Assembly (NCBI RefSeq): GCF_937893305.1
Contig: NZ_CALBGN010000020.1
Span: forward strand, 62,001-126,000
Length of the DNA: 64,000 nucleotides
From: an uncultured Helicobacter sp.
GTDB lineage: Bacteria; Campylobacterota; Campylobacteria; Campylobacterales; Helicobacteraceae
Direction of reading: 5' to 3'
Numbering within the stretch: the stretch's first letter is position 1; each line of letters starts with the position of its first letter. Position numbers and translations under genes: made by a program. Below, piece after piece: positions 49,911-59,525 of this stretch. The notes under the pieces were generated by a model that was not told the DNA's origin, ran no database searches, and saw only the letters and a list, made by a program, of their open reading frames with translations.

Positions 49911-50551
49911 TGCAAAACTTTAGCCTAATTCGTGCAAATTTTCTAACCTCAGCGCAAAATCTCTCACAATGTCCCCCACCTATACTTTCAGAAGTTGCAT
50001 TTCTAGGACGTAGCAATGTAGGGAAAAGCACACTAATTAATCTCTTATGCAACCAAAAAAATCTAGCAAAAAGCTCATCAACTCCGGGCAAAACACAGCT
50101 AATTAACTTTTTTTTGACGCAATGGAAAACAAACACTCTACAAGATTCTACAGAAGATTCCACACAGCAAGAAGTCTTAAAACTCATTTTTGTAGATTTG
50201 CCCGGATTTGGCTATGCAAAAGTTGCTAAAAGTCAAAAGGAGCTATGGAATCGCAATTTAGTGGAGTTTTTACGCAAAAGAGATTGCATTAGATTGTTTG
50301 TGCATTTAATAGACAGCAGACATCCTAATTTAGAAATTGATGCAAATCTTGTGGCATTTGTTGCGCAGTTTTTAAGAGGAGATCAACGCTTTGTGCAAGT
50401 TTTTACAAAATTTGACAAACTCAATGTAAGTGAACAAAACAAACTCAAAGCTGCCTTTCCAAACGCCCTATTTTCAAGCTCTTTAAAAAAACAAAATACC
50501 CCTAAAATTGCAAATTTTATTGTAGCAAACACATTAGGATATGCCCTATGA
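49907..50551 (+). CDS. engB: ribosome-biogenesis GTPase EngB/YsxC/YihA
   Basis: A 214-residue TRAFAC GTPase involved in 50S assembly. It has G1 GRSNVGKSTLIN, G2/G3 region STPGKTQLINFF and DLPGFGYAK, and G4 TKFDKLN. A short Asn/Ser/Thr-rich insertion (around 70-85) lies between G2 and G3. It is coupled to lptA and the acetyltransferase gene by four-base overlaps. Confidence 0.95.
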   Translation: MMQNFSLIRANFLTSAQNLSQCPPPILSEVAFLGRSNVGKSTLINLLCNQKNLAKSSSTPGKTQLINFFLTQWKTNTLQDSTEDSTQQEVLKLIFVDLPGFGYAKVAKSQKELWNRNLVEFLRKRDCIRLFVHLIDSRHPNLEIDANLVAFVAQFLRGDQRFVQVFTKFDKLNVSEQNKLKAAFPNALFSSSLKKQNTPKIANFIVANTLGYAL

Positions 50552-51072
50552 TTATTACACAACCTGTATTAAATGATATTCCAACAATGCGTGAAATTGT
50601 GCGTCCTGAAGTAGAAAGAGGTGTGATTTTAGAAAGAAGTGCTGAAGTTATGGCAAATATGATTCGCTCTTATCGCGTTGCTTGGGAAGAACAAGAAATT
50701 TTAGATTCCAACCCTAGCAAACTTTTCTTAGAAAACAAGTCTTTAAGTGCACTAAAAAACCCTGTAATGTTAGGATTTTGCGCATTACATTTACATTCTA
50801 TTACGCTTGCAGAGATTAGAAGCTTAATTGTTATTCCTAAAGCACAGCGATTAGGAGTTGCCACAGCAATGATTTTAGATTGTCAAAAGGAGGGCAAAGA
50901 ACTTGGGATTAAAGAAATTTTAGTGTTAACTTATAAGCGTGCGCTTTTTGAAAAACTTGATTTTATAGAAATTAGTAAAGATAAGATTCCTAATCAAAAA
51001 ATTTGGGCGGATTGTATTTTATGCAAACATTTTCCACTATGCGAAGAAATAGCACTAATCAAACAAATCTAA
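50548..51072 (+). CDS. short GNAT N-acetylglutamate synthase (ArgA-S type)
   Basis: A 174-residue GNAT acetyltransferase starting with the TMREIVRPEVERGVILERS pattern of short N-acetylglutamate synthases. It has IRSLIVIPKAQRLGVATAMI as the acetyl-CoA loop and the characteristic C-terminus NQKIWADCILCKHFPLCEE. It probably acetylates glutamate at the start of arginine synthesis, without the kinase-like half of classical ArgA. It overlaps engB by four bases and the MreD-like gene. Confidence 0.78.
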   Translation: MIITQPVLNDIPTMREIVRPEVERGVILERSAEVMANMIRSYRVAWEEQEILDSNPSKLFLENKSLSALKNPVMLGFCALHLHSITLAEIRSLIVIPKAQRLGVATAMILDCQKEGKELGIKEILVLTYKRALFEKLDFIEISKDKIPNQKIWADCILCKHFPLCEEIALIKQI

Positions 51073-51503
51073 GAATTATTTTCTTAGTTGTTTTTTTTGT
51101 GATTTATGTTGCAATCACTGATATTTATTATTTTTTACCACCACTCTTTGGAATTGCTTATGTGATTGCGCAAGAAAAATACGAAGAACAATCTTTTGGA
51201 ATCTTTTATTTTTTTGTGCCATTTTTTATTTATTTTGAAGCAAACAAGGGATTGCCACTTCTTAGCACGCTTCTTTTCATTTTCTTTTCTTTTAAAATTC
51301 TACTACCGAAATTCCGTAAATTCTTTGGATATAACAAAATTTTTATTCCACTTTTTATTTTTTATGCGTATTTTGGATATTTTTCCTTTCTCTATTTTTT
51401 TGGGTGGCTCTTTGATGAACAAGTTCCACAATTCTCCACGCTTTTAGCGCTTTATGCAGGGATTGAAGTGTTGTTAGTTTGGATATTTTTATGGATTTTA
51501 TAG
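51021..51503 (+). CDS. MreD-like membrane protein
   Basis: A 160-residue polytopic protein with about five hydrophobic segments and no soluble domain. Its position directly before the elongation PBP mrdA fits the shape-determining protein MreD, but the sequence is poorly conserved, so this is mainly contextual. ATG 51021 overlaps the acetyltransferase gene by 52 bases; ATG 51039 is an alternative. Confidence 0.6.
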   Translation: MQTFSTMRRNSTNQTNLRIIFLVVFFVIYVAITDIYYFLPPLFGIAYVIAQEKYEEQSFGIFYFFVPFFIYFEANKGLPLLSTLLFIFFSFKILLPKFRKFFGYNKIFIPLFIFYAYFGYFSFLYFFGWLFDEQVPQFSTLLALYAGIEVLLVWIFLWIL

Positions 51504-53351
51504 ATGAATGCACGCATTACTTTAATCTTTAGCGCTTTTGTGTTGTTTTGGCTATTGTTGCTTGTTAGAATTTTTGATATTAGCATTTTAGATCATAAAG
51601 ATTTTGAAGAACAAGCAAGCAAAAATATGCTTCGCCAAGAACCTATTGTACCAATTCGCGGACAAATCCTAGATCGTAATGGATTTCCACTTGCTACAAA
51701 CACTATAAATTTTAGTATTTCTTTGCCACCACGCCTTTCTTTGCGTGCAAACCTACCGACCTTAGAGAAAGAAATTCAAAAACTTTTAGTTTTTTTCCCA
51801 GAATATTCCAAAGAAGAATTAATAAAAAGATACCGACAAAAAGATTCACCTTATAATCACGATTTTATCTCCGTAATTGATTCTATTGATCACAATGAGA
51901 TTTTAAAGCATTATCCTAAACTTAGTCAAATCAATTCAATACGCATAACCCCAATATCACGCCGCTTTTATCCAAATACTACCACAGCTTCTCATGTTAT
52001 CGGCTATGTCAATCGTGCAAACCAAAAAGATATAGAAAAACAGCCTATCTCCAAATATACGGGAATCATTGGAAAAGAAGGACTAGAAAGACAATATGAT
52101 ACCTTTTTGCAAGGCGAGTTAGGAGAAAGAGTCGTCAAAGTTACTGCACTTAATGAAGAAGTGGGTGTTGTTTCTTATAAAGAAGCTATTGAAAATCGCA
52201 ATCTTACAACAACTCTTGATATAAAACTTCAAAATGCAATGGATTCTATCTTTAGCGGCAAAAATGGGGCGGCAATTATTATGGATGCACATAATGGAGA
52301 AATTTTAGCTGCTGGAAGTTACCCAGAATATGATTTAAATCATTTTGTAGGTGGAATTTCCTTTGAGAATTGGAATGCTTTGCGTGATAATCCTTATAAG
52401 CCATTAATTAACAAATTCATTAATGGCTTATATCCGCCCGGCTCCGTAATTAAAATGGGAATGGGTTTAGCGCTTTTAGAATATACTAATATTAATGAAA
52501 ACACGGAAATCAAAACACCTCCTTTTGTTGAGCTAGGTGGGAGAAAATTTCGCGATTGGAAAAAAGAAGGACACGGAAGTGCAGATTTATATAAAGCCCT
52601 AAAACGCAGCGTTGATGTGTATTTTTATCTCCTATCTCAACGCACAGATTTTGAAAATATTGCTGATGTGCTAAAAAAAATGGGGTTAGGAGTAAAAACA
52701 GGAGTAGATTTACCTAATGAATTTGTAGGAATTGTGCCAAGCCCAATTTTAAAGAAAAAACGCTATAAACAAGATTGGTATGTAGGAGATAGCATTGTTA
52801 GCTCTATTGGTCAAGGTTTATTTTTAACCACCCCTTTACAAATTGCAAATTATACTGCTCTAATTGCAAGTGGCAAGTTACCTATTCCACATTTTGTAAA
52901 AGACCAAAATCTAAAAGAACCAAAAGATGTGCTAAATGCTTTTGAAAAAAGCAAGCTTCAAGTTTTACGCGAAGGAATGCGTCAAGTTTGTTCTGAAATT
53001 GGAGGCACAGCATTTTATGCAACAAGAGAATCTAAGGCATATTTAGCCTGTAAAACCGGAACTGCACAAGTTGTTGGAATCTCACAAGAAGATAAAGCAA
53101 GAATCAAAGAAGCAGATATGGATTATTTTCATCGCTCTCAAGCGTGGATTACAGGATTTTTGCCTGCAAATAATCCCCGCTATGTTATTACAGTAATGGT
53201 AGAACACGGAGGAAGTGGAAGTGGAACAGGTGGTCCAGTGCTCGCAAAACTTTCTAATGCACTTGTAGATTTAGGCTATGTTGCACCTTATAAAAAAATT
53301 TCTAAAACTCTCAATCAAAATGATGTAAGCTTTGAGCTAGAAGCAGAATAA
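51504..53351 (+). CDS. mrdA: penicillin-binding protein 2 (elongation transpeptidase)
   Basis: A 615-residue class B penicillin-binding protein of the elongasome with one membrane anchor (about 5-25), the RGQILDRNG motif near 49 and a transpeptidase domain: Ser314-Val-Ile-Lys in YPPGSVIKMG, a later SVDVY segment with SxN-type placement, and KTGTAQV. It is directly after the MreD-like gene. It builds lateral wall, together with MreC/RodA elsewhere. Confidence 0.93.
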   Translation: MNARITLIFSAFVLFWLLLLVRIFDISILDHKDFEEQASKNMLRQEPIVPIRGQILDRNGFPLATNTINFSISLPPRLSLRANLPTLEKEIQKLLVFFPEYSKEELIKRYRQKDSPYNHDFISVIDSIDHNEILKHYPKLSQINSIRITPISRRFYPNTTTASHVIGYVNRANQKDIEKQPISKYTGIIGKEGLERQYDTFLQGELGERVVKVTALNEEVGVVSYKEAIENRNLTTTLDIKLQNAMDSIFSGKNGAAIIMDAHNGEILAAGSYPEYDLNHFVGGISFENWNALRDNPYKPLINKFINGLYPPGSVIKMGMGLALLEYTNINENTEIKTPPFVELGGRKFRDWKKEGHGSADLYKALKRSVDVYFYLLSQRTDFENIADVLKKMGLGVKTGVDLPNEFVGIVPSPILKKKRYKQDWYVGDSIVSSIGQGLFLTTPLQIANYTALIASGKLPIPHFVKDQNLKEPKDVLNAFEKSKLQVLREGMRQVCSEIGGTAFYATRESKAYLACKTGTAQVVGISQEDKARIKEADMDYFHRSQAWITGFLPANNPRYVITVMVEHGGSGSGTGGPVLAKLSNALVDLGYVAPYKKISKTLNQNDVSFELEAE

Positions 53352-53372
53352 TTAAACCTTAAAGGATGGCAA

Positions 53373-54608
53373 ATGCAACAAGCACTAAATACGACAATCC
53401 AAGTACTAGGACAGCCCCTAAAGGATAAAAAAATCGCTCTTGGCGTATGTGGGAGCGTGGCAATTTATAAAAGTTTAGAATTAATTAGAATCCTACAAAA
53501 ACTAGGAGCAAGCGTGCGCGTAGTGATGAGTAAGGGTGCTCAAGATTTTATTCAACCCTTACTCTTTGAAGCCATTTCTCATTATAGAGTGCTAACACAA
53601 AATACACAAAGCTGGGGAGAGACTCCACACAATCACATTACTCTTGCTGCTTGGGCAGATTTATTTTTAATCGCCCCTTGTAGCGCAAATACGCTTAATA
53701 AAATCGCTTATGGGATTGCAGATAATGTGCTATTAGAGAGTTTTTTAGCTTTTGATAAACTCAAATGTATTGCCCCAGCAGCAAATACAAAAATGCTAGA
53801 AAACAAAGCAACTATGGAGTCTTTAGAGATTTTACAACAAAGAGAAATTACACTCATTGCACCACAATGCAAAGAATTAGCTTGTCAAACAATCGGTAAT
53901 GGCGCGTTAGCGGAACCATTAGAGATTGCTTATCAAACTATACGCGCTTTTTATAAAAATTCTTTTTGGGAAGAAGCGTGTGTGTGCGTAAGTGGTGGTG
54001 GCAGCAAAGAAAGCATTGATGCTGTGCGCTATCTTTCTAATGCGTCAAGTGGCAAAATGGGGGCGTGCATTGCTCTTGCAGGATATTTTTTAGGCGCAAA
54101 AGTAGAGTTTATAAGCTCACAATTTCCCTTTATTCTGCCTTTAGAAATTCAGACACAAAAAGTCCAATCCACACAAGATTATCTCCAAGCAATCAAACAA
54201 TGGCAAAAGCTAGAACCAAAAATGCAGAGTTTTTTGTTTATGAGTGCCGCAATTAGCGATTATATCCCAAAAAACAAAGTAAAAGAAAAACTAAAAAAGC
54301 AAGAAATCGGAGCAAAATGGGATCTTCAACTTATAGAAAATCAAGATATTTTAGCCACACTTTCTAAAACGCAAAAAACAATCGGCTTTAAATTAGAATC
54401 CAAAGATGGAATCCAAAATGCTAAAATTGCCCTAACAAAGAAAGGCTTAGACGCCATTTGTTTAAACACAATCACACAAAACCACAATCCCTTAGACGCA
54501 AATAACAATCAACTTTTATGGATTAGTGATGCATTTGTCAAAGATTTAGGATTCTGTGATAAACTAAGCCTAGCATTTAAAATCTTAGAACAGGCACAAC
54601 ATTTATGA
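53373..54608 (+). CDS. coaBC: phosphopantothenoylcysteine decarboxylase / phosphopantothenate-cysteine ligase
   Basis: A 411-residue bifunctional coenzyme A biosynthesis protein. The N-terminal CoaC flavoprotein part has GVCGSVAIYKSLELIR, the catalytic-His region PHNHITLAAWAD and PAANTKM. The C-terminal CoaB part has VSGGGSKESIDAVRYLSNASSGKMG and FMSAAISDYIP for CTP-dependent ligation. AAGGA precedes the ATG. Overlaps the next gene in ATGA. Confidence 0.93.
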   Translation: MQQALNTTIQVLGQPLKDKKIALGVCGSVAIYKSLELIRILQKLGASVRVVMSKGAQDFIQPLLFEAISHYRVLTQNTQSWGETPHNHITLAAWADLFLIAPCSANTLNKIAYGIADNVLLESFLAFDKLKCIAPAANTKMLENKATMESLEILQQREITLIAPQCKELACQTIGNGALAEPLEIAYQTIRAFYKNSFWEEACVCVSGGGSKESIDAVRYLSNASSGKMGACIALAGYFLGAKVEFISSQFPFILPLEIQTQKVQSTQDYLQAIKQWQKLEPKMQSFLFMSAAISDYIPKNKVKEKLKKQEIGAKWDLQLIENQDILATLSKTQKTIGFKLESKDGIQNAKIALTKKGLDAICLNTITQNHNPLDANNNQLLWISDAFVKDLGFCDKLSLAFKILEQAQHL

Positions 54609-55363
54609 TTAAACAACTGCACCAATTAGCACAAGTGCAAAACACACTCCAAAACTCTTCTAAAACTACGCAGTTTAATGCTACATTGCCCATTAAGCTT
54701 GAAGTAATGGAAAAGCTACAAGGCATTCGCTATATGCTAAAAGTTGGCAATACAGCAATGGAAACAAAAAGCCTAAAAGAACTTCAAATCGGTGGTAAAT
54801 ACTGGGCAATGATGGGGCGTGGAAGCACAGGTTCTATTACGCTTTCAAATCTCATTAAACAACCAAATTTACTAAAAGACTCCAATATCCCATTAAAACT
54901 TAATGAAAAAACTCTAGAACAATTTTTACAAAATAGCGAAAATCCCTTTGATGTAATGAAAGGCTTTTTAACAGATCGTCTAGCAAATGCAGAATCCAAA
55001 TGGGAATTTGCTTTTCTTAGCCATATGTTAATGTCCTTAAAACACAAGGTTTTAACTATCCCACTGCATTATGATGACTCCAGCAAAGATGGTTTTATGC
55101 AGCTTAGAAAAAAGCGCGTTAAAGAACAAGATTGCCTAGAATTTTATTCTGTATTTTCAAACCTAGGAGCAACTTGGGGCTTGCTGTGGAACTTTAAAGA
55201 AGGAGTGCGTTTGGATATTAGCGTAATGTATGAGAGCGTTGCAAATCTCTTGCGTAGAAACTTAGACTCTCTAGCCTTTATCAAAGAAACACATATCAAT
55301 GTTGATAGTGAGATTGTCCCGCTTTATGAATTTAGCAACTCTTTATTGGATTTAGAGGGATAA
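54605..55363 (+). CDS. hypothetical protein between coaBC and uppS
   Basis: A 252-residue soluble-looking protein without a signal peptide or membrane segment. The middle has GKYWAMMGRGSTGSITL and the C-terminal part has TWGLLWNFKEGVRLDISVMYES, which together faintly recall FliK-like hook-length control domains, but this is not secure. It overlaps coaBC by four bases and abuts uppS, so it is expressed with both. I do not recognise its family. Confidence 0.6.
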   Translation: MIKQLHQLAQVQNTLQNSSKTTQFNATLPIKLEVMEKLQGIRYMLKVGNTAMETKSLKELQIGGKYWAMMGRGSTGSITLSNLIKQPNLLKDSNIPLKLNEKTLEQFLQNSENPFDVMKGFLTDRLANAESKWEFAFLSHMLMSLKHKVLTIPLHYDDSSKDGFMQLRKKRVKEQDCLEFYSVFSNLGATWGLLWNFKEGVRLDISVMYESVANLLRRNLDSLAFIKETHINVDSEIVPLYEFSNSLLDLEG

Positions 55364-56035
55364 ATGCCAAAACATCTAGCAATGATTATGGACGGCAATG
55401 GAAGATGGGCGAAAAATCACTTACAAATGCGCACTTTCGGACATAAAATAGGTGCAGAAAAAATCCAAGAAATCACAGAATTTTGTGCAAAATATGGAAT
55501 CTCTTTTTTAAGTCTTTATGCCTTCTCTACTGAAAATTGGAAGCGTCCAAAAACGGAAGTTAGCTTTCTTATGCGTTTGCTTGAAGAATATTTAGACTCA
55601 AAACTTTCTACCTATTTAAACAATAATATCATCTTTAAAGCCATCGGAGATTTAAGCATTTTTAGCACAAAACTCCAAGAAAAAATCCTTTTTTTAGAAC
55701 ACACCACACAAGAAAAATGCAATGGCTTAACACAAATCCTAGCCTTAAACTATGGCGCACAAGATGAATTACGCCGTGCATTTTTAAAACTCAAACAAGA
55801 ACAAAACCCAAGTCTTCAAACCATCGAAAACGCACTTGATACTGCTGGGATTCCACCTGTTGATATGCTAGTGCGCACAGGTGGAGAAATGCGACTTTCT
55901 AATTTTTTATTATGGCAAAGTGCCTATGCAGAACTCTTTTTTACCAACACTTTATGGCCAGATTTTAGCCAAAAAGAATTAGAATCTATGTTAATAGAGT
56001 TTAAAACCCGCCACCGCCGCTTTGGTGGCTTATAA
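55364..56035 (+). CDS. uppS: undecaprenyl diphosphate synthase
   Basis: A 223-residue cis-prenyltransferase making the C55 lipid carrier of wall and polysaccharide synthesis. The MIMDGNGRWAK motif near the start, FSTENWKRP and VRTGGEMRLSNFLLWQSAYAE near 165-185 are the substrate-binding signatures. The ATG is directly after the previous stop. It closes the long envelope operon. Confidence 0.95.
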   Translation: MPKHLAMIMDGNGRWAKNHLQMRTFGHKIGAEKIQEITEFCAKYGISFLSLYAFSTENWKRPKTEVSFLMRLLEEYLDSKLSTYLNNNIIFKAIGDLSIFSTKLQEKILFLEHTTQEKCNGLTQILALNYGAQDELRRAFLKLKQEQNPSLQTIENALDTAGIPPVDMLVRTGGEMRLSNFLLWQSAYAELFFTNTLWPDFSQKELESMLIEFKTRHRRFGGL

Positions 56036-56174
56036 TTTCTCATTAAATTTGTTGCTCCAATTTTAACCTTTGATCTTAAAAAAACCAGAATCTAAAAATC
56101 TCTATGATATTCGCCAAGATTCGCGCTATGATTTTGCTTAAAACTTCAATCTCTTAGGTGCTTTTTTAATTTTG

Positions 56175-56206
56175 CTTATGTTAAAATCTCAAAATTTTAA
56201 CATAAG
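56175..56206 (+). promoter_or_regulatory. perfect 13-base inverted repeat spanning the gltX promoter and ribosome site
   Basis: CTTATGTTAAAAT (56175-56187) and its exact complement ATTTTAACATAAG (56194-56206) are separated by CTCAAA. The left arm holds an extended -10 (TGTTAAAAT). The right arm ends within AAGG, the gltX Shine-Dalgarno sequence at 56204-56207. It may be an operator, or a hairpin that hides the ribosome site, or both. Confidence 0.6.
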
Positions 56207-56214
56207 GTTTTAAG

Positions 56215-57564
56215 ATGCTACGATTTGCACCAAGCCCAACAGGAGATATGCACACAGGTAATTTGCGTGCTGCCGTGTTTAATTATATTTTAGCAAAACA
56301 ACGCAATGAAAAGTTTTTGCTCCGCATTGAAGACACTGATACCGCACGCAATATTGAAGGCAAGGATAAAGACATTATGTTTTTACTTAGTCTTTTTGGA
56401 ATCACTTGGGACAATCTTGTGTATCAAAGCCATAATTTTGAACGCCATCGCCAACTTGCAGAATACTTAATTAAGCAAGGACACGCATTTTATTGCTATT
56501 GCACGAAAGAATTTTTAGACAATAAACGCGAAATTGCTAAAACAAATCATCAAGCTTTTCGTTATGATGACTCTTGGGCAGAACTTGAAAAGGACAAAAA
56601 TCCACACCCCGTTGTGCGATTAAAAGCTCCAAAAGAGCAAATGCAATTTCACGATGAAATTAAAGGAGATATTGTTTTTGCACCTAATGAAATAGATAGC
56701 TTTATTATTCTAAAAGAAGATGGAATCCCAACTTATAATTTTGCTTGTGCAGTAGATGATATGCTCTATGATATTGATTTTATCGTGCGTGGAGAAGATC
56801 ATGTAAGTAACACTCCTAAACAAATGCTAATCCACCATTATTTAAACTATGAAAAATCTATTAAGTTTGCGCATTTGCCCATAATTCTTAATGAAGAAGG
56901 AAAAAAAATGAGCAAAAGAGATAACGCCTCTAGTGTGCAATGGCTCTTAGATTGTGGTTTTTTGCCACAAGCAATTGTGAATTATCTTGTGCTGATGGGA
57001 AATAAAACGCCTTGTGAAGTCTTTACTCTAAAGGATACTTTTGCGTGGTTTGATATTACAAAAGTTGCAAAAGCTCCTGCGCGTTTTGATATCGATAAAC
57101 TAAAATTTCTTAATCGCGAACATTTTAAGCAAATCAATGAACAGGATTTAGCAGTGCTTTTAGGCTATAAAGACTCTACAATTGGCGCATTAGCAAAGAT
57201 CTATTTGCAAGAAGCAAGCACACTTAATGAAATCCGCGAAAAAGTGGATTATATCTTTATTAAAAAAGCTTTGCTTTTAGAGCAAAATATGGAATCTAAA
57301 AATAAAGAAACGCAAGAAATTTTAGAGTTTAAAGACGCAATTAAGATTTTACAGCAAACACTTCTCGCACTCTTACAAGAGCAAGATTTTAGTAAGATAG
57401 AATTTGATGTATTTAAAACACAAGCAATGCAAAAAAGCAAATTAAAAGGCAAATACTTCTTTAAGCCTTTGCGTTTTTTACTAACAGGACATACGCACGG
57501 ACCAGAGCTAAGCGATCTTTTTCCATATCTACGCTTTTATTTACATGATATTTTAAGGAATTGA
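56215..57564 (+). CDS. gltX: glutamyl-tRNA synthetase, GltX2 type
   Basis: A 449-residue class I synthetase with the signature PSPTGDMHTGNLRAA, where HTGN replaces HIGH, RIEDTD and the KMSKRDNASS loop. Residue patterns such as IEGKDKDI and NTPKQMLIHH match the GltX2 of Helicobacter, which charges tRNA-Gln with glutamate for later amidation. A second GltX1 for tRNA-Glu is expected elsewhere. It starts with ATG after an unusual inverted repeat and is followed one base later by yggT. Confidence 0.92.
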   Translation: MLRFAPSPTGDMHTGNLRAAVFNYILAKQRNEKFLLRIEDTDTARNIEGKDKDIMFLLSLFGITWDNLVYQSHNFERHRQLAEYLIKQGHAFYCYCTKEFLDNKREIAKTNHQAFRYDDSWAELEKDKNPHPVVRLKAPKEQMQFHDEIKGDIVFAPNEIDSFIILKEDGIPTYNFACAVDDMLYDIDFIVRGEDHVSNTPKQMLIHHYLNYEKSIKFAHLPIILNEEGKKMSKRDNASSVQWLLDCGFLPQAIVNYLVLMGNKTPCEVFTLKDTFAWFDITKVAKAPARFDIDKLKFLNREHFKQINEQDLAVLLGYKDSTIGALAKIYLQEASTLNEIREKVDYIFIKKALLLEQNMESKNKETQEILEFKDAIKILQQTLLALLQEQDFSKIEFDVFKTQAMQKSKLKGKYFFKPLRFLLTGHTHGPELSDLFPYLRFYLHDILRN

Positions 57565-57565
57565 A

Positions 57566-57859
57566 ATGATTTTAAACACTTTTATTGAAGCATTTGCTCA
57601 AATTTTAAGCCTAATAATTAATCTTTATATTTGGGTGATTATTATTGCCGCTCTTATCTCTTGGGTGCGTCCAGATCCTTATAACCCTATTGTTCAAATC
57701 TTAGCAAAACTAACTGAGCCTCTTTATGCAAAAATTCGGCGCATTATCCCAACGCTAATAGGTGGTGTAGATTTAACGCCTATTCTTGTGATTTTGGTTC
57801 TAAAATTCATTGATTTATTTGCAGTAAAATTACTTTTTCAATTAGCTCACAATCTTTAA
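57566..57859 (+). CDS. YggT family membrane protein
   Basis: A 97-residue protein with two hydrophobic segments, WVIIIAALISWVRPDPYNPIVQ with the conserved YNP, and a second with GGVDLTPILVILVL. YggT proteins have been linked to osmotic and cell-division functions, but the biochemical role is not known. It is one base after gltX with AAGGA upstream. Confidence 0.85.
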   Translation: MILNTFIEAFAQILSLIINLYIWVIIIAALISWVRPDPYNPIVQILAKLTEPLYAKIRRIIPTLIGGVDLTPILVILVLKFIDLFAVKLLFQLAHNL

Positions 57860-57872
57860 TGTAAGGACAAAA

Positions 57873-59525
57873 ATGCGATTTTTTATTCTTCTTTTATGTG
57901 TGCTAAGTTTTGCCTTTGGAGAATCCAAGCAAATCCCAACTCTTAGTCAAGACATTACACTAGATTATCTAAAAAAACAACCCGCTGGAATCTCTAGGGA
58001 TTTTTACATTTGGTTATTTTTACAACAAGATATTAATCCCAAAGAAGCAAAAGAAGCCTATAATCTCGCTATACGCAAAAATGCAAAGCTTTTTGGACTC
58101 TATTTTAAAAAAGGTGATAATAAAACACTTTCGCGTAAAACGATTTGCCAAAGAATGCCCTTAGATAAACTTTTAAAGGAAGATGCAAAATGTATCGCCC
58201 TTGCCTTAACAACAAAAAAGGCTGAATCCCTAGATAAAGCAACGCTTAGAAAAATTTCAAACAGCGTAAAACCACATGACGCAAAACTCTCCAAAGATTT
58301 ACAAATTCTAGCCTCAAAAGATCCCTTTAAAACCCTAATCACACAAGATGCTAAAACTTTTGGTAATTTTTATTTTGCTATTTCTCAAGAATACCGCAAT
58401 TATTTAAATTTTAAAATTCCACAAGAAATAATCATCAAACTCATTAATGAACGCAATGGAAATTTTTTACGTGCCCTTAGACATATAATTCTTTCGCCAA
58501 ATCTTAAGAACTTTAATGCTTCACTAACCGCAATCAAACCTCAAAATATTATTAACGCCCTTGATGCAGAAACCGCCTTTTATCTAGGTTTAAACGCAAT
58601 GAATTCCGGAAAAAAAGATCAAGCACTTGTCTATTTTTTGCACTCTCAAAAACTCTCAAAATATTCTTTCAATAAAAATCGTGCAGCTTTTTGGGCATTT
58701 TTAGCAAGCAATGATGCATTGTATTTGCAAGAAATCTCACAATCAAAATCTGTAGATATTTACACTCTAGCAAGCCTTGAAATGCTTCAAAAAAATCCAA
58801 ATTACAGCATCATTTATAAGATTCCAACACAAACGAAAAATGCAGAATGGAACTTTAAAAATCCTTTTGAATGGGAGAAAATTCGCGATTCTTTTAAAAA
58901 TCTAAAAAACTCCAATCAAGATTTCGCAAAAAAACTCCTACTCAAAACAAATAGCGCAGAAACAGAAGCGCATTATGTTTGGCTCTCACGCGATTTTAAC
59001 AAAGAATATTTCTTAATGCCTTATAAAGAAGTTTTTTCTAATTATGATAGCGATAAACAAGCACTTCTCTACGCTCTTGCTAGACAAGAAAGTCTTTTTA
59101 TCCCAACAGCAATTTCCACTTCCTATGCGCTAGGACTTATGCAACTTATGCCCTTTAATGTCAAAGCCATCGCCAAAGAATTAAAACAAGAACAAGAAGT
59201 AAGCTATTTAGATATGTTTAACCCAGCTATAAATGTGCCTTATGCAGAATATTTCACGCGCCCTTTAATCAAAGAATTTAACCACCCTTTATTTATCGCC
59301 TATGCCTACAATGGCGGACCGGGCTTCACACGCCGCTTGCTAGCTAAAAACTATCTCTTCAAAAAAAGTAATCCTTTAGATCCTTGGTATAGTATGGAAA
59401 TGATCCCCTATGAAGAATCGCGTATTTATGGAAAAAAAGTGCTTGCAAACTATGTGATTTATCAAAGAAAACTAGGCAAAGAAACCAATCTATTAGATCT
59501 CTTACACGACACTCTTGTGTATTAA
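57873..59525 (+). CDS. slt: soluble lytic murein transglycosylase
   Basis: A 550-residue periplasmic enzyme with a signal peptide (about 1-16), a long alpha-helical superhelical domain (about 30-390) and a C-terminal SLT domain: catalytic Glu in ALARQESLF, ALGLMQLMPFN and YAYNGGPGFTRR. It cleaves glycan strands to 1,6-anhydro ends. The stop TAA at 59523-59525 is directly next to the stop of the convergent fabH. Confidence 0.92.
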   Translation: MRFFILLLCVLSFAFGESKQIPTLSQDITLDYLKKQPAGISRDFYIWLFLQQDINPKEAKEAYNLAIRKNAKLFGLYFKKGDNKTLSRKTICQRMPLDKLLKEDAKCIALALTTKKAESLDKATLRKISNSVKPHDAKLSKDLQILASKDPFKTLITQDAKTFGNFYFAISQEYRNYLNFKIPQEIIIKLINERNGNFLRALRHIILSPNLKNFNASLTAIKPQNIINALDAETAFYLGLNAMNSGKKDQALVYFLHSQKLSKYSFNKNRAAFWAFLASNDALYLQEISQSKSVDIYTLASLEMLQKNPNYSIIYKIPTQTKNAEWNFKNPFEWEKIRDSFKNLKNSNQDFAKKLLLKTNSAETEAHYVWLSRDFNKEYFLMPYKEVFSNYDSDKQALLYALARQESLFIPTAISTSYALGLMQLMPFNVKAIAKELKQEQEVSYLDMFNPAINVPYAEYFTRPLIKEFNHPLFIAYAYNGGPGFTRRLLAKNYLFKKSNPLDPWYSMEMIPYEESRIYGKKVLANYVIYQRKLGKETNLLDLLHDTLVY

